Below are positions 1 through 5,831 of a DNA stretch of 27,394 nt, piece by piece; position 1 is the stretch's first letter, and the number at the start of each line of letters is the position of its first letter. The notes below the pieces were generated by a model that did no database searches, was not told where the DNA came from, and worked only from the letters and a program-made list of their open reading frames with translations. The stretch comes from Oribacterium sp. (GTDB taxonomy: Bacteria > Bacillota_A > Clostridia > Lachnospirales > Lachnospiraceae). The translations under genes and the position numbers were made by a program. The stretch is taken from contig SFND01000026.1 in the NCBI GenBank assembly GCA_004554245.1, positions 1 through 27,394 on the forward strand, written 5' to 3'.

Positions 1-220
1 TTTCCCGGTCGAGTACATTCGCAGACACCGCCATGGCCTCGCCACCATCCGCCGCGATTTCCGCCACGACCTTTTCTCCGTTCTCCCTGCTTCTGCCGAG
101 CACGGCCACCTTCGCGCCACACGCTGCCAGTGCGCGTGCATACATGCCGCCGATGACACCGGTGCCGCCGGTCACCACGGCCACCTGTCCGCTGAGATCA
201 ATCTTAAATGGTACGTCCAT
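1..220 (-). CDS. SDR-family oxidoreductase, mannonate/fructuronate type (N-terminal part, runs off the window)
   Basis: Only the first 73 codons are present; the gene continues past base 1. The start is the ATG at 218-220, preceded by GGCAGGAGGAAGAAACG, a strong ribosome site. Residues 8-27 read DLSGQVAVVTGGTGVIGGMY, the Rossmann fold start of the short-chain dehydrogenase family with its glycine-rich NAD(P)-binding turn. The following strand ends in VLGRSRENGEKVV, where an Arg after the second strand suggests NADP(H). The DLSG..AVVTGGTGVIGG pattern resembles the Firmicute SDR enzymes annotated as D-mannonate oxidoreductase (UxuB/YjmF type), which interconvert fructuronate and mannonate in glucuronate breakdown. 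That fits the pectin and sugar-acid genes elsewhere in the window. SDR membership is clear; the substrate is inference, and other sugar-acid or gluconate SDRs are possible. Confidence 0.8.
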   Translation of the reverse strand, partial: MDVPFKIDLSGQVAVVTGGTGVIGGMYARALAACGAKVAVLGRSRENGEKVVAEIAADGGEAMAVSANVLDRE

Positions 221-267
221 CGTTTCTTCCTCCTGCCATTCTCTGTAGAAATCATGAATCTGCTGTC

Positions 268-296
268 ATTATGCACTACCCGTTTCCAGATGTCGA
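268..296 (-). promoter_or_regulatory. Promoter of the SDR oxidoreductase gene
   Basis: On the minus strand TCGACA (291-296) and CATAAT (268-273) are separated by exactly 17 bases, each one mismatch from the sigma-A consensus. Transcription would start near 261, giving a leader of about 40 nt that contains the strong ribosome site of the SDR gene. Confidence 0.7.
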
Positions 297-306
297 GCGT
301 TAAATT

Positions 307-320
307 ATTAACCGGTTTAC
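307..320. promoter_or_regulatory. Candidate LacI-type operator (imperfect palindrome)
   Basis: The sequence TTAACCGGTTTA is a near-perfect palindrome with a central CG flanked by AAC/GTT, the general shape of LacI-family operators. It lies just upstream of the -35 box of the SDR gene, near -50 to -60. Sugar-acid genes in Firmicutes are often under LacI-family control, but no regulator for it is visible here, so this is a weak inference. Confidence 0.3.
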
Positions 321-399
321 CGTGCGTAATTTCGTGCTTTTGCTGAAATCACAAGCCTCGTTCACCAAGCCCGAAAAGGCAGCCTTCACAGCGAGACCA

Positions 400-452
400 C
401 GCAAAAGAAAACTGCTCCGCGCATCTGTCTTCTGCAACAGATACACGGAGCA
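400..452 (-). terminator. Rho-independent terminator of the small membrane protein gene
   Basis: On the minus strand TGCTCCGTGTATCTGT pairs with ACAGATGCGCGGAGCA (16 positions, two G-U pairs) around an 8-nt loop, followed by GTTTTCTTTT. It lies about 70 bases after the stop codon at 522. Apart from this terminator and the SDR promoter/operator, I see nothing in the gap 221-521. Confidence 0.8.
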
Positions 453-521
453 ATCATCTATAGGGGTTATCAATTTAAGAAAATATCAACTATCATCATG
501 CAGGAATCGATCCAGACGCCT

Positions 522-743
522 TCAGGCATCTACATAATGTACCACGATACCGCATGCCACGATGCCGACCATGGCTACGAAGAAATACTGTAAGCACTGC
601 GCTGCTGCCGGAAGACCTGCACTCATCAGCAGTCCGCTGAGAAGCAGTGTGACACATGCAACCACGATGGCTCCTGCCTCGAATGTAACCAGGAGCTCCG
701 AAACGAAATCCATAAATCCATTGATTCTTGACGTATCGTTCAT
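522..743 (-). CDS. Small two-TM membrane protein, 73 aa, unknown function
   Basis: I do not recognise a family. The start is the ATG at 741-743 because GAGAGGAG lies 8 bases upstream; the longer upstream reading has no ribosome site. The protein starts MNDTSRINGF, then has two hydrophobic stretches at about residues 17-43 (LLVTFEAGAIVVACVTLLLS and onward) and 50-71, joined by a short Gly/Pro/Ala turn. Few charges are present apart from Glu and Asp near the ends, so it is probably an integral membrane hairpin. It appears monocistronic, with its own promoter (856-883) and terminator (400-452), which argues it is a real gene. A loose likeness to two-helix VirB2/TrbC pilins exists in architecture only: there is no signal peptide and no conjugation gene nearby. 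Confidence 0.65.
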   Translation of the reverse strand: MNDTSRINGFMDFVSELLVTFEAGAIVVACVTLLLSGLLMSAGLPAAAQCLQYFFVAMVGIVACGIVVHYVDA

Positions 744-855
744 AAAAACATCTCCTCTCGACCATGCTCTCATGACCACGTACAGCAGACAGCTGCTGTC
801 ATGAAAAAAGCCTGTGAAACATCCTGTGGGAATGGTTCTCATTCCTTCTATTTAT

Positions 856-883
856 ATTGTATCGCATTTTTTCCAGTTGTGAA
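856..883 (-). promoter_or_regulatory. Promoter of the small membrane protein gene
   Basis: Minus-strand TTCACA (878-883) and TACAAT (856-861) are 16 bases apart, each one mismatch from consensus. The leader of about 105 nt includes GACAGCAGCTGTC, a near-palindrome that could fold just before the ribosome site. Confidence 0.6.
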
Positions 884-1031
884 GAGCTTTATATGAATGA
901 TAAATTTCTTTTATGCATCGATTTAATAATAATTATTCCACACGTACATTTGTCCGTTTCACACGGACGTGAACAAATGATAAGCCACCGCATGGCAGGG
1001 TCTCGGTCCCCACTACCTGCACTGTTGTACA
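884..1031. other. Intergenic stretch with no recognisable gene
   Basis: Between the small-protein promoter and the lysW terminator there is AT-rich DNA with short inverted words (for example CGTCCGTGTG facing CACACGTAC) but no coding frame with a ribosome site and no RNA fold that I recognise. Confidence 0.5.
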
Positions 1032-1060
1032 GAAAAAGTGGCCCTCCTATGAGAGCCGCT
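1032..1060 (-). terminator. Terminator of the lysW-type transporter gene
   Basis: On the minus strand AGCGGCTCTC, loop ATAG, GAGGGCCACT forms a 10-bp stem with two G-U pairs, followed by TTTTTCTG. It lies 20 bases after the stop codon at 1081. Confidence 0.8.
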
Positions 1061-1080
1061 TTGATCATTCAGTGCGCTGT

Positions 1081-2700
1081 TTATTCTGATTCCTTACCGG
1101 TGGCGTGACGGAACGCAAGCATCGCGAGAAGCAGTACGACGAAGCCGGAGATCAGTCCGGAGACCGCATGCTTCGTGAAACCAGCCACGATATAAGCGAT
1201 CGCCGAGGAAAGTGCCGCGGTCAGCGCGTACGGGATCTGCGTCGATACATGGTTGATGTGCAGGCACTGTGCGCCGGCACTCGACATGATGGTGGTATCG
1301 GAGATCGGTGAGCAGTGGTCACCACAGACCGCACCGGCCATGCAGGCCGACATGGAAAGGATCATCATGTTGTGGTCGATGCCCTGGAAGCAGGCTACGA
1401 CGATCGGGATCAGGATACCGAAGGTGCCCCATGAGGTACCGGTTGCGAAGCTTAATCCGATGGCGATCATGAAGATGATAACCGGAAGGAACTGCAGGAA
1501 GTTTTTCGCAGAGCCCTGTACGACACCGGCGACGAACTCCTTTGCACCGAGGCTGTCGGTCATGGCCTTCAGAGACCATGCGAGCGTGAGGATCAGGATG
1601 GCCGGAACCATCTGCTTGAAGCCCTCCGGCAGGCAGTCCATGCACTCGTTGAAGCTGAGTACGTTACGGATCAGATAGAACGCAAGGGTGATGACCAGTG
1701 CGCAGAAGGAACCGAAGACGAGACCGACGGAGGCATCCGAGCCGGCGAAGGAATCGATGAAGCTGACACCACTGAAGAAGCCGCCGGTGTAGATCATACC
1801 GATGACACAGCAGATCACGAGCGAGAAAATCGGAACCAGCATGTCGATGAGGTGTCCGCCCTCTCGTCTCGCCTCGTCGGCCGCATTCTCGAACGGACGC
1901 TCCGGCGTGGTATAGAGATCGTGGTGCTCGATCGCATTGACCTCATGCTGGTGCATCGGGCCGAAATCCACCTTCAGGGCCACCATCAGGATCATCATCG
2001 CGATGGTGAGCAGTGCGTAGAAGTTATACGGGATGGTCTGCAGGAAGAGGCTCATGCCGTTCTCTCCCTCGACGAAGCCGGACACGGCCGCCGCCCAGGA
2101 GGAAATCGGGGCGATGATGCAGATCGGTGCCGCGGTGGAGTCGATGAGGTACGCCAGCTTCGCACGGCTGATCTTATGCTTATCGGTCACCGGACGCATG
2201 ACGGAGCCGACCGTCAGACAGTTGAAGTAGTCGTCGATGAAGATGAGGCAGCCAAGGGCGATCGTGGCGAGCTGTGCGCCGGCCCTCGTCCTGATGTGCT
2301 TCGATGCCCAGTCACCGAACGCGGCAGAGCCACCACTGCGGTTCATGAGCTGTACCATCGCACCGAGGATGACGAGGAAGCAGAGGATGCCGACATTATA
2401 GCTGTCGGACAGAACCGAGATGATACCATCGACGAAGATGTGGTTGATGGTGCCCTCGAAGTGATAACCGGAAAACAGGAGCGCACCGGTCAGGATACCG
2501 AAGAAAAGGGAGCTGTATACCTCCTTCGTGATGAGCGCGAGTGCGATGGCGATGACCGGCGGCACGAGCGCCCAGGCGGTCTGCTGCACCGTGTCAGCGG
2601 TGGTGATGAAGCCGGCGACCACGATAAACACGAGGACGACAGCGATGGCGGTCAGCGATGCGAAGCGGTTGCTTCGATGCTCTCTGTCTTTAAACTGCAT
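1081..2700 (-). CDS. lysW: NhaC-superfamily transporter, predicted lysine transporter (LysW type)
   Basis: A 539-residue integral membrane protein with about 12 hydrophobic segments and a short charged N terminus. Residues around 150-200 carry the NhaC-type core (FIDDYFNCLTVGSVMRP, then LIDSTAAPICIIAPISSW) and a matching C-terminal half (SFATGTSWGTFGILIPI, then GDHCSPISDTTIMSS). These are signature loops of the Na+/H+ antiporter NhaC superfamily. The start ATG has AAGGAG 5 bases upstream. On homology alone it would be called Na+/H+ antiporter. However, the transcript begins with a lysine riboswitch (2905-3068), and comparative work on L-box regulons has placed an NhaC-family member, LysW, among predicted lysine transporters. 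Lysine uptake, probably Na+-coupled, is therefore the best call. Expression should fall when lysine is plentiful. Family sure; substrate inferred from the riboswitch. Confidence 0.85.
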   Translation of the reverse strand: MQFKDREHRSNRFASLTAIAVVLVFIVVAGFITTADTVQQTAWALVPPVIAIALALITKEVYSSLFFGILTGALLFSGYHFEGTINHIFVDGIISVLSDSYNVGILCFLVILGAMVQLMNRSGGSAAFGDWASKHIRTRAGAQLATIALGCLIFIDDYFNCLTVGSVMRPVTDKHKISRAKLAYLIDSTAAPICIIAPISSWAAAVSGFVEGENGMSLFLQTIPYNFYALLTIAMMILMVALKVDFGPMHQHEVNAIEHHDLYTTPERPFENAADEARREGGHLIDMLVPIFSLVICCVIGMIYTGGFFSGVSFIDSFAGSDASVGLVFGSFCALVITLAFYLIRNVLSFNECMDCLPEGFKQMVPAILILTLAWSLKAMTDSLGAKEFVAGVVQGSAKNFLQFLPVIIFMIAIGLSFATGTSWGTFGILIPIVVACFQGIDHNMMILSMSACMAGAVCGDHCSPISDTTIMSSAGAQCLHINHVSTQIPYALTAALSSAIAYIVAGFTKHAVSGLISGFVVLLLAMLAFRHATGKESE

Positions 2701-2803
2701 AAAATCTCCTTACCGGGGCGCGTGCCCCTCTGCTCCCTCCCGGGAGAATCCTGGGTAGACAATAGCCGTTTCGCAGAACAGTTTCGGCCCTCCGGGCTCT
2801 GGT

Positions 2804-2850
2804 CTTAAGAATTTCGTAAGGGGGTCAGACCCCCTTACGAAATTCTTAAG
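2804..2850. repeat. Perfect 47-nt palindrome between riboswitch and lysW
   Basis: Two perfect 21-base arms (CTTAAGAATTTCGTAAGGGGG and its reverse complement) flank a 5-base centre, TCAGA. No T-run follows on either strand, so it is not a standard terminator. It directly abuts the T-run of the riboswitch terminator. The GGGGTCAGACCCC tip resembles REP-like palindromes mobilised by IS200-type (RAYT) transposases, as far as I recall, but no second copy is visible in this window. In read-through lysW mRNA it would form a very stable hairpin about 100 nt ahead of the start codon. Confidence 0.8.
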
Positions 2851-2883
2851 AAAAAGGCAGTGATTTCATACGAACCACTGCCT
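2850..2883 (-). terminator. Intrinsic terminator of the lysine riboswitch expression platform
   Basis: On the minus strand AGGCAGTG and CACTGCCT form a perfect 8-bp stem around a 13-nt loop, followed by TTTTTC. The loop contains TATGAAAT, complementary to GTTTCATA at the 3' edge of aptamer helix P1. This offers an antiterminator that forms only when P1 is open (no lysine) and would leave the terminator unfolded. Confidence 0.85.
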
Positions 2884-2904
2884 CATAAATATGCATTCTA
2901 TGAA

Positions 2905-3068
2905 ACAATAGCTCCAACACATTTCTGTGAGAGTCTGCCGTCTCTTAAACGGCAGCCCAACTCGGTGCGTGTGCATCACACTCCGGTTTCGGCGTCTCAT
3001 CCTTTCACTGCATCTCATGGACTATGCGGTCTCCATGCAGCTACTGATAATCAACGCGCCTCTATTGT
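2905..3068 (-). promoter_or_regulatory. Lysine riboswitch (L box) aptamer
   Basis: Recognised from conserved L-box words in order on the minus strand: AGAGGCGCG, AGTA, a GGAGA loop in the first long hairpin, TGAAAGG, GACGCCGAA, GCACCGA, GGGCTGCCG and CGGCAGACTCTC. Helix P1 closes with ACAATAG (3062-3068) pairing CTATTGT (2905-2911). Order, spacing and junction sequences match the known five-helix lysine aptamer. A strong promoter lies 47 bases upstream and an intrinsic terminator follows, so the switch should stop transcription of lysW when lysine binds. Confidence 0.92.
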
Positions 3069-3114
3069 CAACCTGTTAAATTTTCATATGCATCGCAACG
3101 CGATACATGCATGC

Positions 3115-3143
3115 ATTATATGCTTTCCTATTATATCCGTCAA
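3115..3143 (-). promoter_or_regulatory. Promoter of the lysine riboswitch / lysW transcript
   Basis: Minus-strand TTGACG (3138-3143), 17-base spacer, TATAAT (3115-3120). The -35 box overlaps the stop codon of hemZ, so lysW transcription begins at the very end of the preceding gene. Start expected near 3108. Confidence 0.85.
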
Positions 3144-4963
3144 TCCTTAAAAAGGGCGAATAAGCTCTTCTTTCGCTCGATAAACTTGTCGATATGGTCG
3201 AGATAGTCCGGAATCGACTTGCCGTTATCGCAGCGCTCCACCCGTTTATGGTAGAGATCCCCATCACGGGACGGCAGGACGACCTTCGTGCTCGTGCCGG
3301 CGCCACAGCCGACGACGGTATGCTTCTCCTCCATCATGAGGATGTTATAGAGGCATTCCTTGCCCTCCTCGCAGTACCCGACGTTCTCGAGATTGCCGGC
3401 CATGTTCTTCTGCCGGTAGAGATAGTACGGCTTCATCCCGAGGAGCTCTGCGGTATACTCCGAGGCGAGCATCATGCGCGTGATCTCCGGATAGCGGAAG
3501 TCGGCCACAGCAGCGTTCTCCTGCTGCTGCGTCTCCGCGAGGATCTCGTGCTCGTCACCCGCACGGTACACACCGGCCCAGAAATCGCGCTCGAGGGTCA
3601 GCCGCGCCGCCCGCTTGATGGCGAGGCTGTGTACGGTCAGGCTGTCCGGCCGGAGCCGTCCGATCTCCGAGAGCGTATGCGTCACCTCCGGGAGCTTCTC
3701 GCCCGGCAGGCCCAGGATGATGTCCATGTTGATGTTATCGAATCCGAGTTCCCGCGCGAGCCGATACTTCTCGATGACCTCCTCCACGCTGTGCTTTCGA
3801 CCGATCAGGTCGAGGGTCTTCTGGCAGAAGGTCTGCGGGTTCACCGAGATCCGGTCAACACCGGCCGCCTTCAGAATTTCCAGCTTCTCCCGCGTGATCG
3901 AATCCGGTCGTCCTGCTTCGACCGTAAACTCGACGATCCCCGGCATCCCTGTCACGGTATGCATCCACGGTGCCTCGTCCATGTCCGCCGCTGCCGGCTT
4001 CGCCAATGCTTCCGCCGTGCCATCGTCACGCTGCGCTGCGTCTGCAACAGGCGCTGCGTTCGCACGCAGGATGGAGATATTGGCCTCCCCGCAGATCTCG
4101 TGGACAAGATCCATCAGGACCTGCAGCCAGTGCTCGTCGAGGGCCGTCGGCGTGCCGCCGCCGATGTAGATGGTCTGCAGCGGGCGGTGAAGCTCGCCGC
4201 ACATATGCTGCACGGTGAAGCGGAGCTCCTTTCGGAGGTTCTCCATATAGTCGCCGAGGCGCTTCTCCCAGGCGTCGATCGTGTTGCTGAGGAAGGAGCA
4301 GTAGAGGCAGCGGGTCGGACAGAACGGGATGCCGATATAGAGACTCCAGCCCTCCTTATAGCTCCGACCGGTGGTCTCGCGGATGCGATCGAGGATGCGC
4401 TGCTCCCGGACCGCGATGTCGACCATGAGATCGAGCTTCTCTCCGCGGATGCAGTACTCTCGCCGGAGATCGGCACGGATCTTCCGGAGCGCCTCCTCCG
4501 GGAACGTATGCCCTGGCAGTGCCTCCAGCAGCGGGCTCACGAGGGACACCGGACGGATACCGGTGAGGTCACCCCATGGGAGCTCCTTTCCGGTCATGCC
4601 GACCAGGGTGTCGTAGAGCTCGGCCTTGATGACGGACTTATCCTCCTTTCGGACACCGGTCAGCGGAAGCGCGGCGGCCTCTACGGTGAAGCTCAGGCGG
4701 ATGCTGTCCTCCTCCATCCCCTCCGGGGTGACCTCAGACACCATGCGAGCACGGTTCTTCGTGGACTTCTTATTAACGGCGGTCACCTCACCGGTGGCCT
4801 GTGCCTGCTTCAGCGCGTTTTTCTCCTCCTGGGTGGTGTTCGAAAAATGCACGCCCTCCGGGGTCCGGATCTCGAACTCCTCCCCCGGATAGAAGGCCTG
4901 CACCAGCTCCCGGATGTCCTGCTCATAGCCTGCTGCGATACTGTCTAAAACTAATCGGATCAA
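3140..4963 (-). CDS. hemZ: Coproporphyrinogen dehydrogenase HemZ (oxygen-independent), with an internal Ala-rich insertion
   Basis: Radical SAM enzyme of the HemN/HemZ family. It carries the 4Fe-4S motif CPTRCLYCSF (CxxxCxxC, near 4290-4325) followed by IYIGGGTPTALD, the SAM-contacting GGGTPT segment, and later VEFTVEAGRPDSIT and the C-terminal family region. HemZ acts in anaerobic heme synthesis or an alternative radical reaction in Clostridia. The N terminus IRLVLDS...YEQDIRELVQAFYPGEEF matches where the family normally begins, so I choose TTG at 4961-4963, preceded by GAAGAGGTAGAAACA. An upstream TTG at 5032 would add 23 residues and nearly touch the preceding gene. A stretch of about 45 residues rich in Ala, Asp and Pro (about 3960-4085) separates VHEICGE from the VEFTVEAGRPDS segment and makes the protein longer than usual. 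It follows relA and the MBL-fold gene, a common clostridial order. Confidence 0.88.
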   Translation of the reverse strand: MIRLVLDSIAAGYEQDIRELVQAFYPGEEFEIRTPEGVHFSNTTQEEKNALKQAQATGEVTAVNKKSTKNRARMVSEVTPEGMEEDSIRLSFTVEAAALPLTGVRKEDKSVIKAELYDTLVGMTGKELPWGDLTGIRPVSLVSPLLEALPGHTFPEEALRKIRADLRREYCIRGEKLDLMVDIAVREQRILDRIRETTGRSYKEGWSLYIGIPFCPTRCLYCSFLSNTIDAWEKRLGDYMENLRKELRFTVQHMCGELHRPLQTIYIGGGTPTALDEHWLQVLMDLVHEICGEANISILRANAAPVADAAQRDDGTAEALAKPAAADMDEAPWMHTVTGMPGIVEFTVEAGRPDSITREKLEILKAAGVDRISVNPQTFCQKTLDLIGRKHSVEEVIEKYRLARELGFDNINMDIILGLPGEKLPEVTHTLSEIGRLRPDSLTVHSLAIKRAARLTLERDFWAGVYRAGDEHEILAETQQQENAAVADFRYPEITRMMLASEYTAELLGMKPYYLYRQKNMAGNLENVGYCEEGKECLYNILMMEEKHTVVGCGAGTSTKVVLPSRDGDLYHKRVERCDNGKSIPDYLDHIDKFIERKKSLFALFKD

Positions 4964-5033
4964 TGTTTCTACCTCTTCATCCTGTACGCGTAAAAGGACA
5001 GGTGCGGTGATGTCAGCGCCTGCCCTTCTCAAT

Positions 5034-5729
5034 TTAAAGATTCACCCTGCCCAAGAATACCGCCGGGTTGTACTTCTGCTCGTTTTCGATCGAGCTCTGT
5101 GCCTCATGGCCCGGGAATACACTGGTATCCGCCGGGAGCACCAGCAGCTTCTCTACGATGCTCTTCACGATGGCCTCCTGCGATCCGCCCACGAAGTCGG
5201 TGCGTCCGAAGGACTCCTTAAAGAGCGTGTCACCGGAAAACAGCACCGGATAGATCTTCGGCTCCGTCGAGCCCTCCGGCTGGAAGGACAGCCCGTCGGC
5301 GATATAGAAGCAGCAGGAGCCCGGCGTGTGGCCCGGGGTTTCCAGCACCTTCCACTCCCGACCGAGGTGGTGCAGGGTATCGCCGTCCCGGAAGGTCTCA
5401 TACTCCCCCGGCTGCAGGGTGACCTCGACGCCGAAGTTCCCGCTCAGGTTCCGCTTCGGATCTGCAAGGGTCTCCGCCTCATCTGCACAGGCGAAGATCT
5501 TTATGCCGAAATGCTGAGCCACATCCTTCGCCGCCATGATATGGTCGAAGTGGCCGTGGGTGAGGAGGATCGCCTCCGGCTTCAGATGGAGCTCCTCCTC
5601 GATGATTTTGATGATATGCGGTGCGTTCGCTGCCGGATCGATGATGACGCAGGCACGCGTTTCATCATCGTAGCAGAAGTAGACATTCGTCTGCACCACG
5701 CCGGTTACATACTTTGATACTTTTAACAT
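5034..5729 (-). CDS. MBL-fold metallo-hydrolase (glyoxalase II-like, YqgX type)
   Basis: A 231-residue soluble protein. Metal-binding residues of the metallo-beta-lactamase fold are all visible: THGHFDH at 57-63 (His58, His60, Asp62, His63), His134 in ETPGHTPGS, Asp167 in FSGDTLF, and His208 in VFPGHEA. The layout LFKESFGRTDFVGG after the bridging Asp is typical of the small glyoxalase II-like enzymes that sit beside relA and hemZ in many Clostridia. The reaction is probably thioester or related hydrolysis with a dinuclear Zn/Fe site, but the substrate cannot be read from sequence. The start ATG has CCCGGAGGGATC immediately upstream. It lies 101 bases after relA and ends 71 bases before the preferred hemZ start, so it is probably in the relA-hemZ transcript. 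Confidence 0.85.
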   Translation of the reverse strand: MLKVSKYVTGVVQTNVYFCYDDETRACVIIDPAANAPHIIKIIEEELHLKPEAILLTHGHFDHIMAAKDVAQHFGIKIFACADEAETLADPKRNLSGNFGVEVTLQPGEYETFRDGDTLHHLGREWKVLETPGHTPGSCCFYIADGLSFQPEGSTEPKIYPVLFSGDTLFKESFGRTDFVGGSQEAIVKSIVEKLLVLPADTSVFPGHEAQSSIENEQKYNPAVFLGRVNL

Positions 5730-5753
5730 GATCCCTCCGGGATTTACAAAGTA

Positions 5754-5831
5754 GCCTTGCCGCTGGCAAGGCTTTGAATACGTTCGCCACTAGGGCATCA
5801 CGGTTGTGCACTTTCAGCGCACAACCGTGAT
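5754..5831 (-). other. Two tandem hairpins between relA and the MBL-fold gene
   Basis: Hairpin A at 5754-5772: GCCTTGCC, loop of 3, GGCAAGGC, perfect. Hairpin B at 5797-5831: ATCACGGTTGTGC, 9-nt loop, GCACAACCGTGAT, a perfect 13-bp stem whose relA-side arm starts in the relA stop codon. Neither is followed by a convincing T-run on the minus strand, so they are more likely RNA-processing or stability elements, or weak attenuators, than full terminators. Confidence 0.55.

Noticed and set aside
522..743. VirB2/TrbC pilin identity for the 73-residue membrane protein
   Set aside because: Only the two-helix layout is similar. There is no signal peptide, no conserved pilin motif and no conjugation gene nearby.
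2804..2850. Rho-independent terminator for the palindrome upstream of lysW
   Set aside because: Neither arm is followed by a T-run in its direction of reading; the T-run on the minus strand lies before the stem and belongs to the riboswitch terminator.
3194..4948. Long open frame (584 codons) on the plus strand opposite hemZ
   Set aside because: It mirrors the hemZ codon pattern, is rich in Arg, Leu, His and Asp as antisense shadows are, has no ribosome site, and shows no recognisable domain. hemZ on the other strand has clear motifs.
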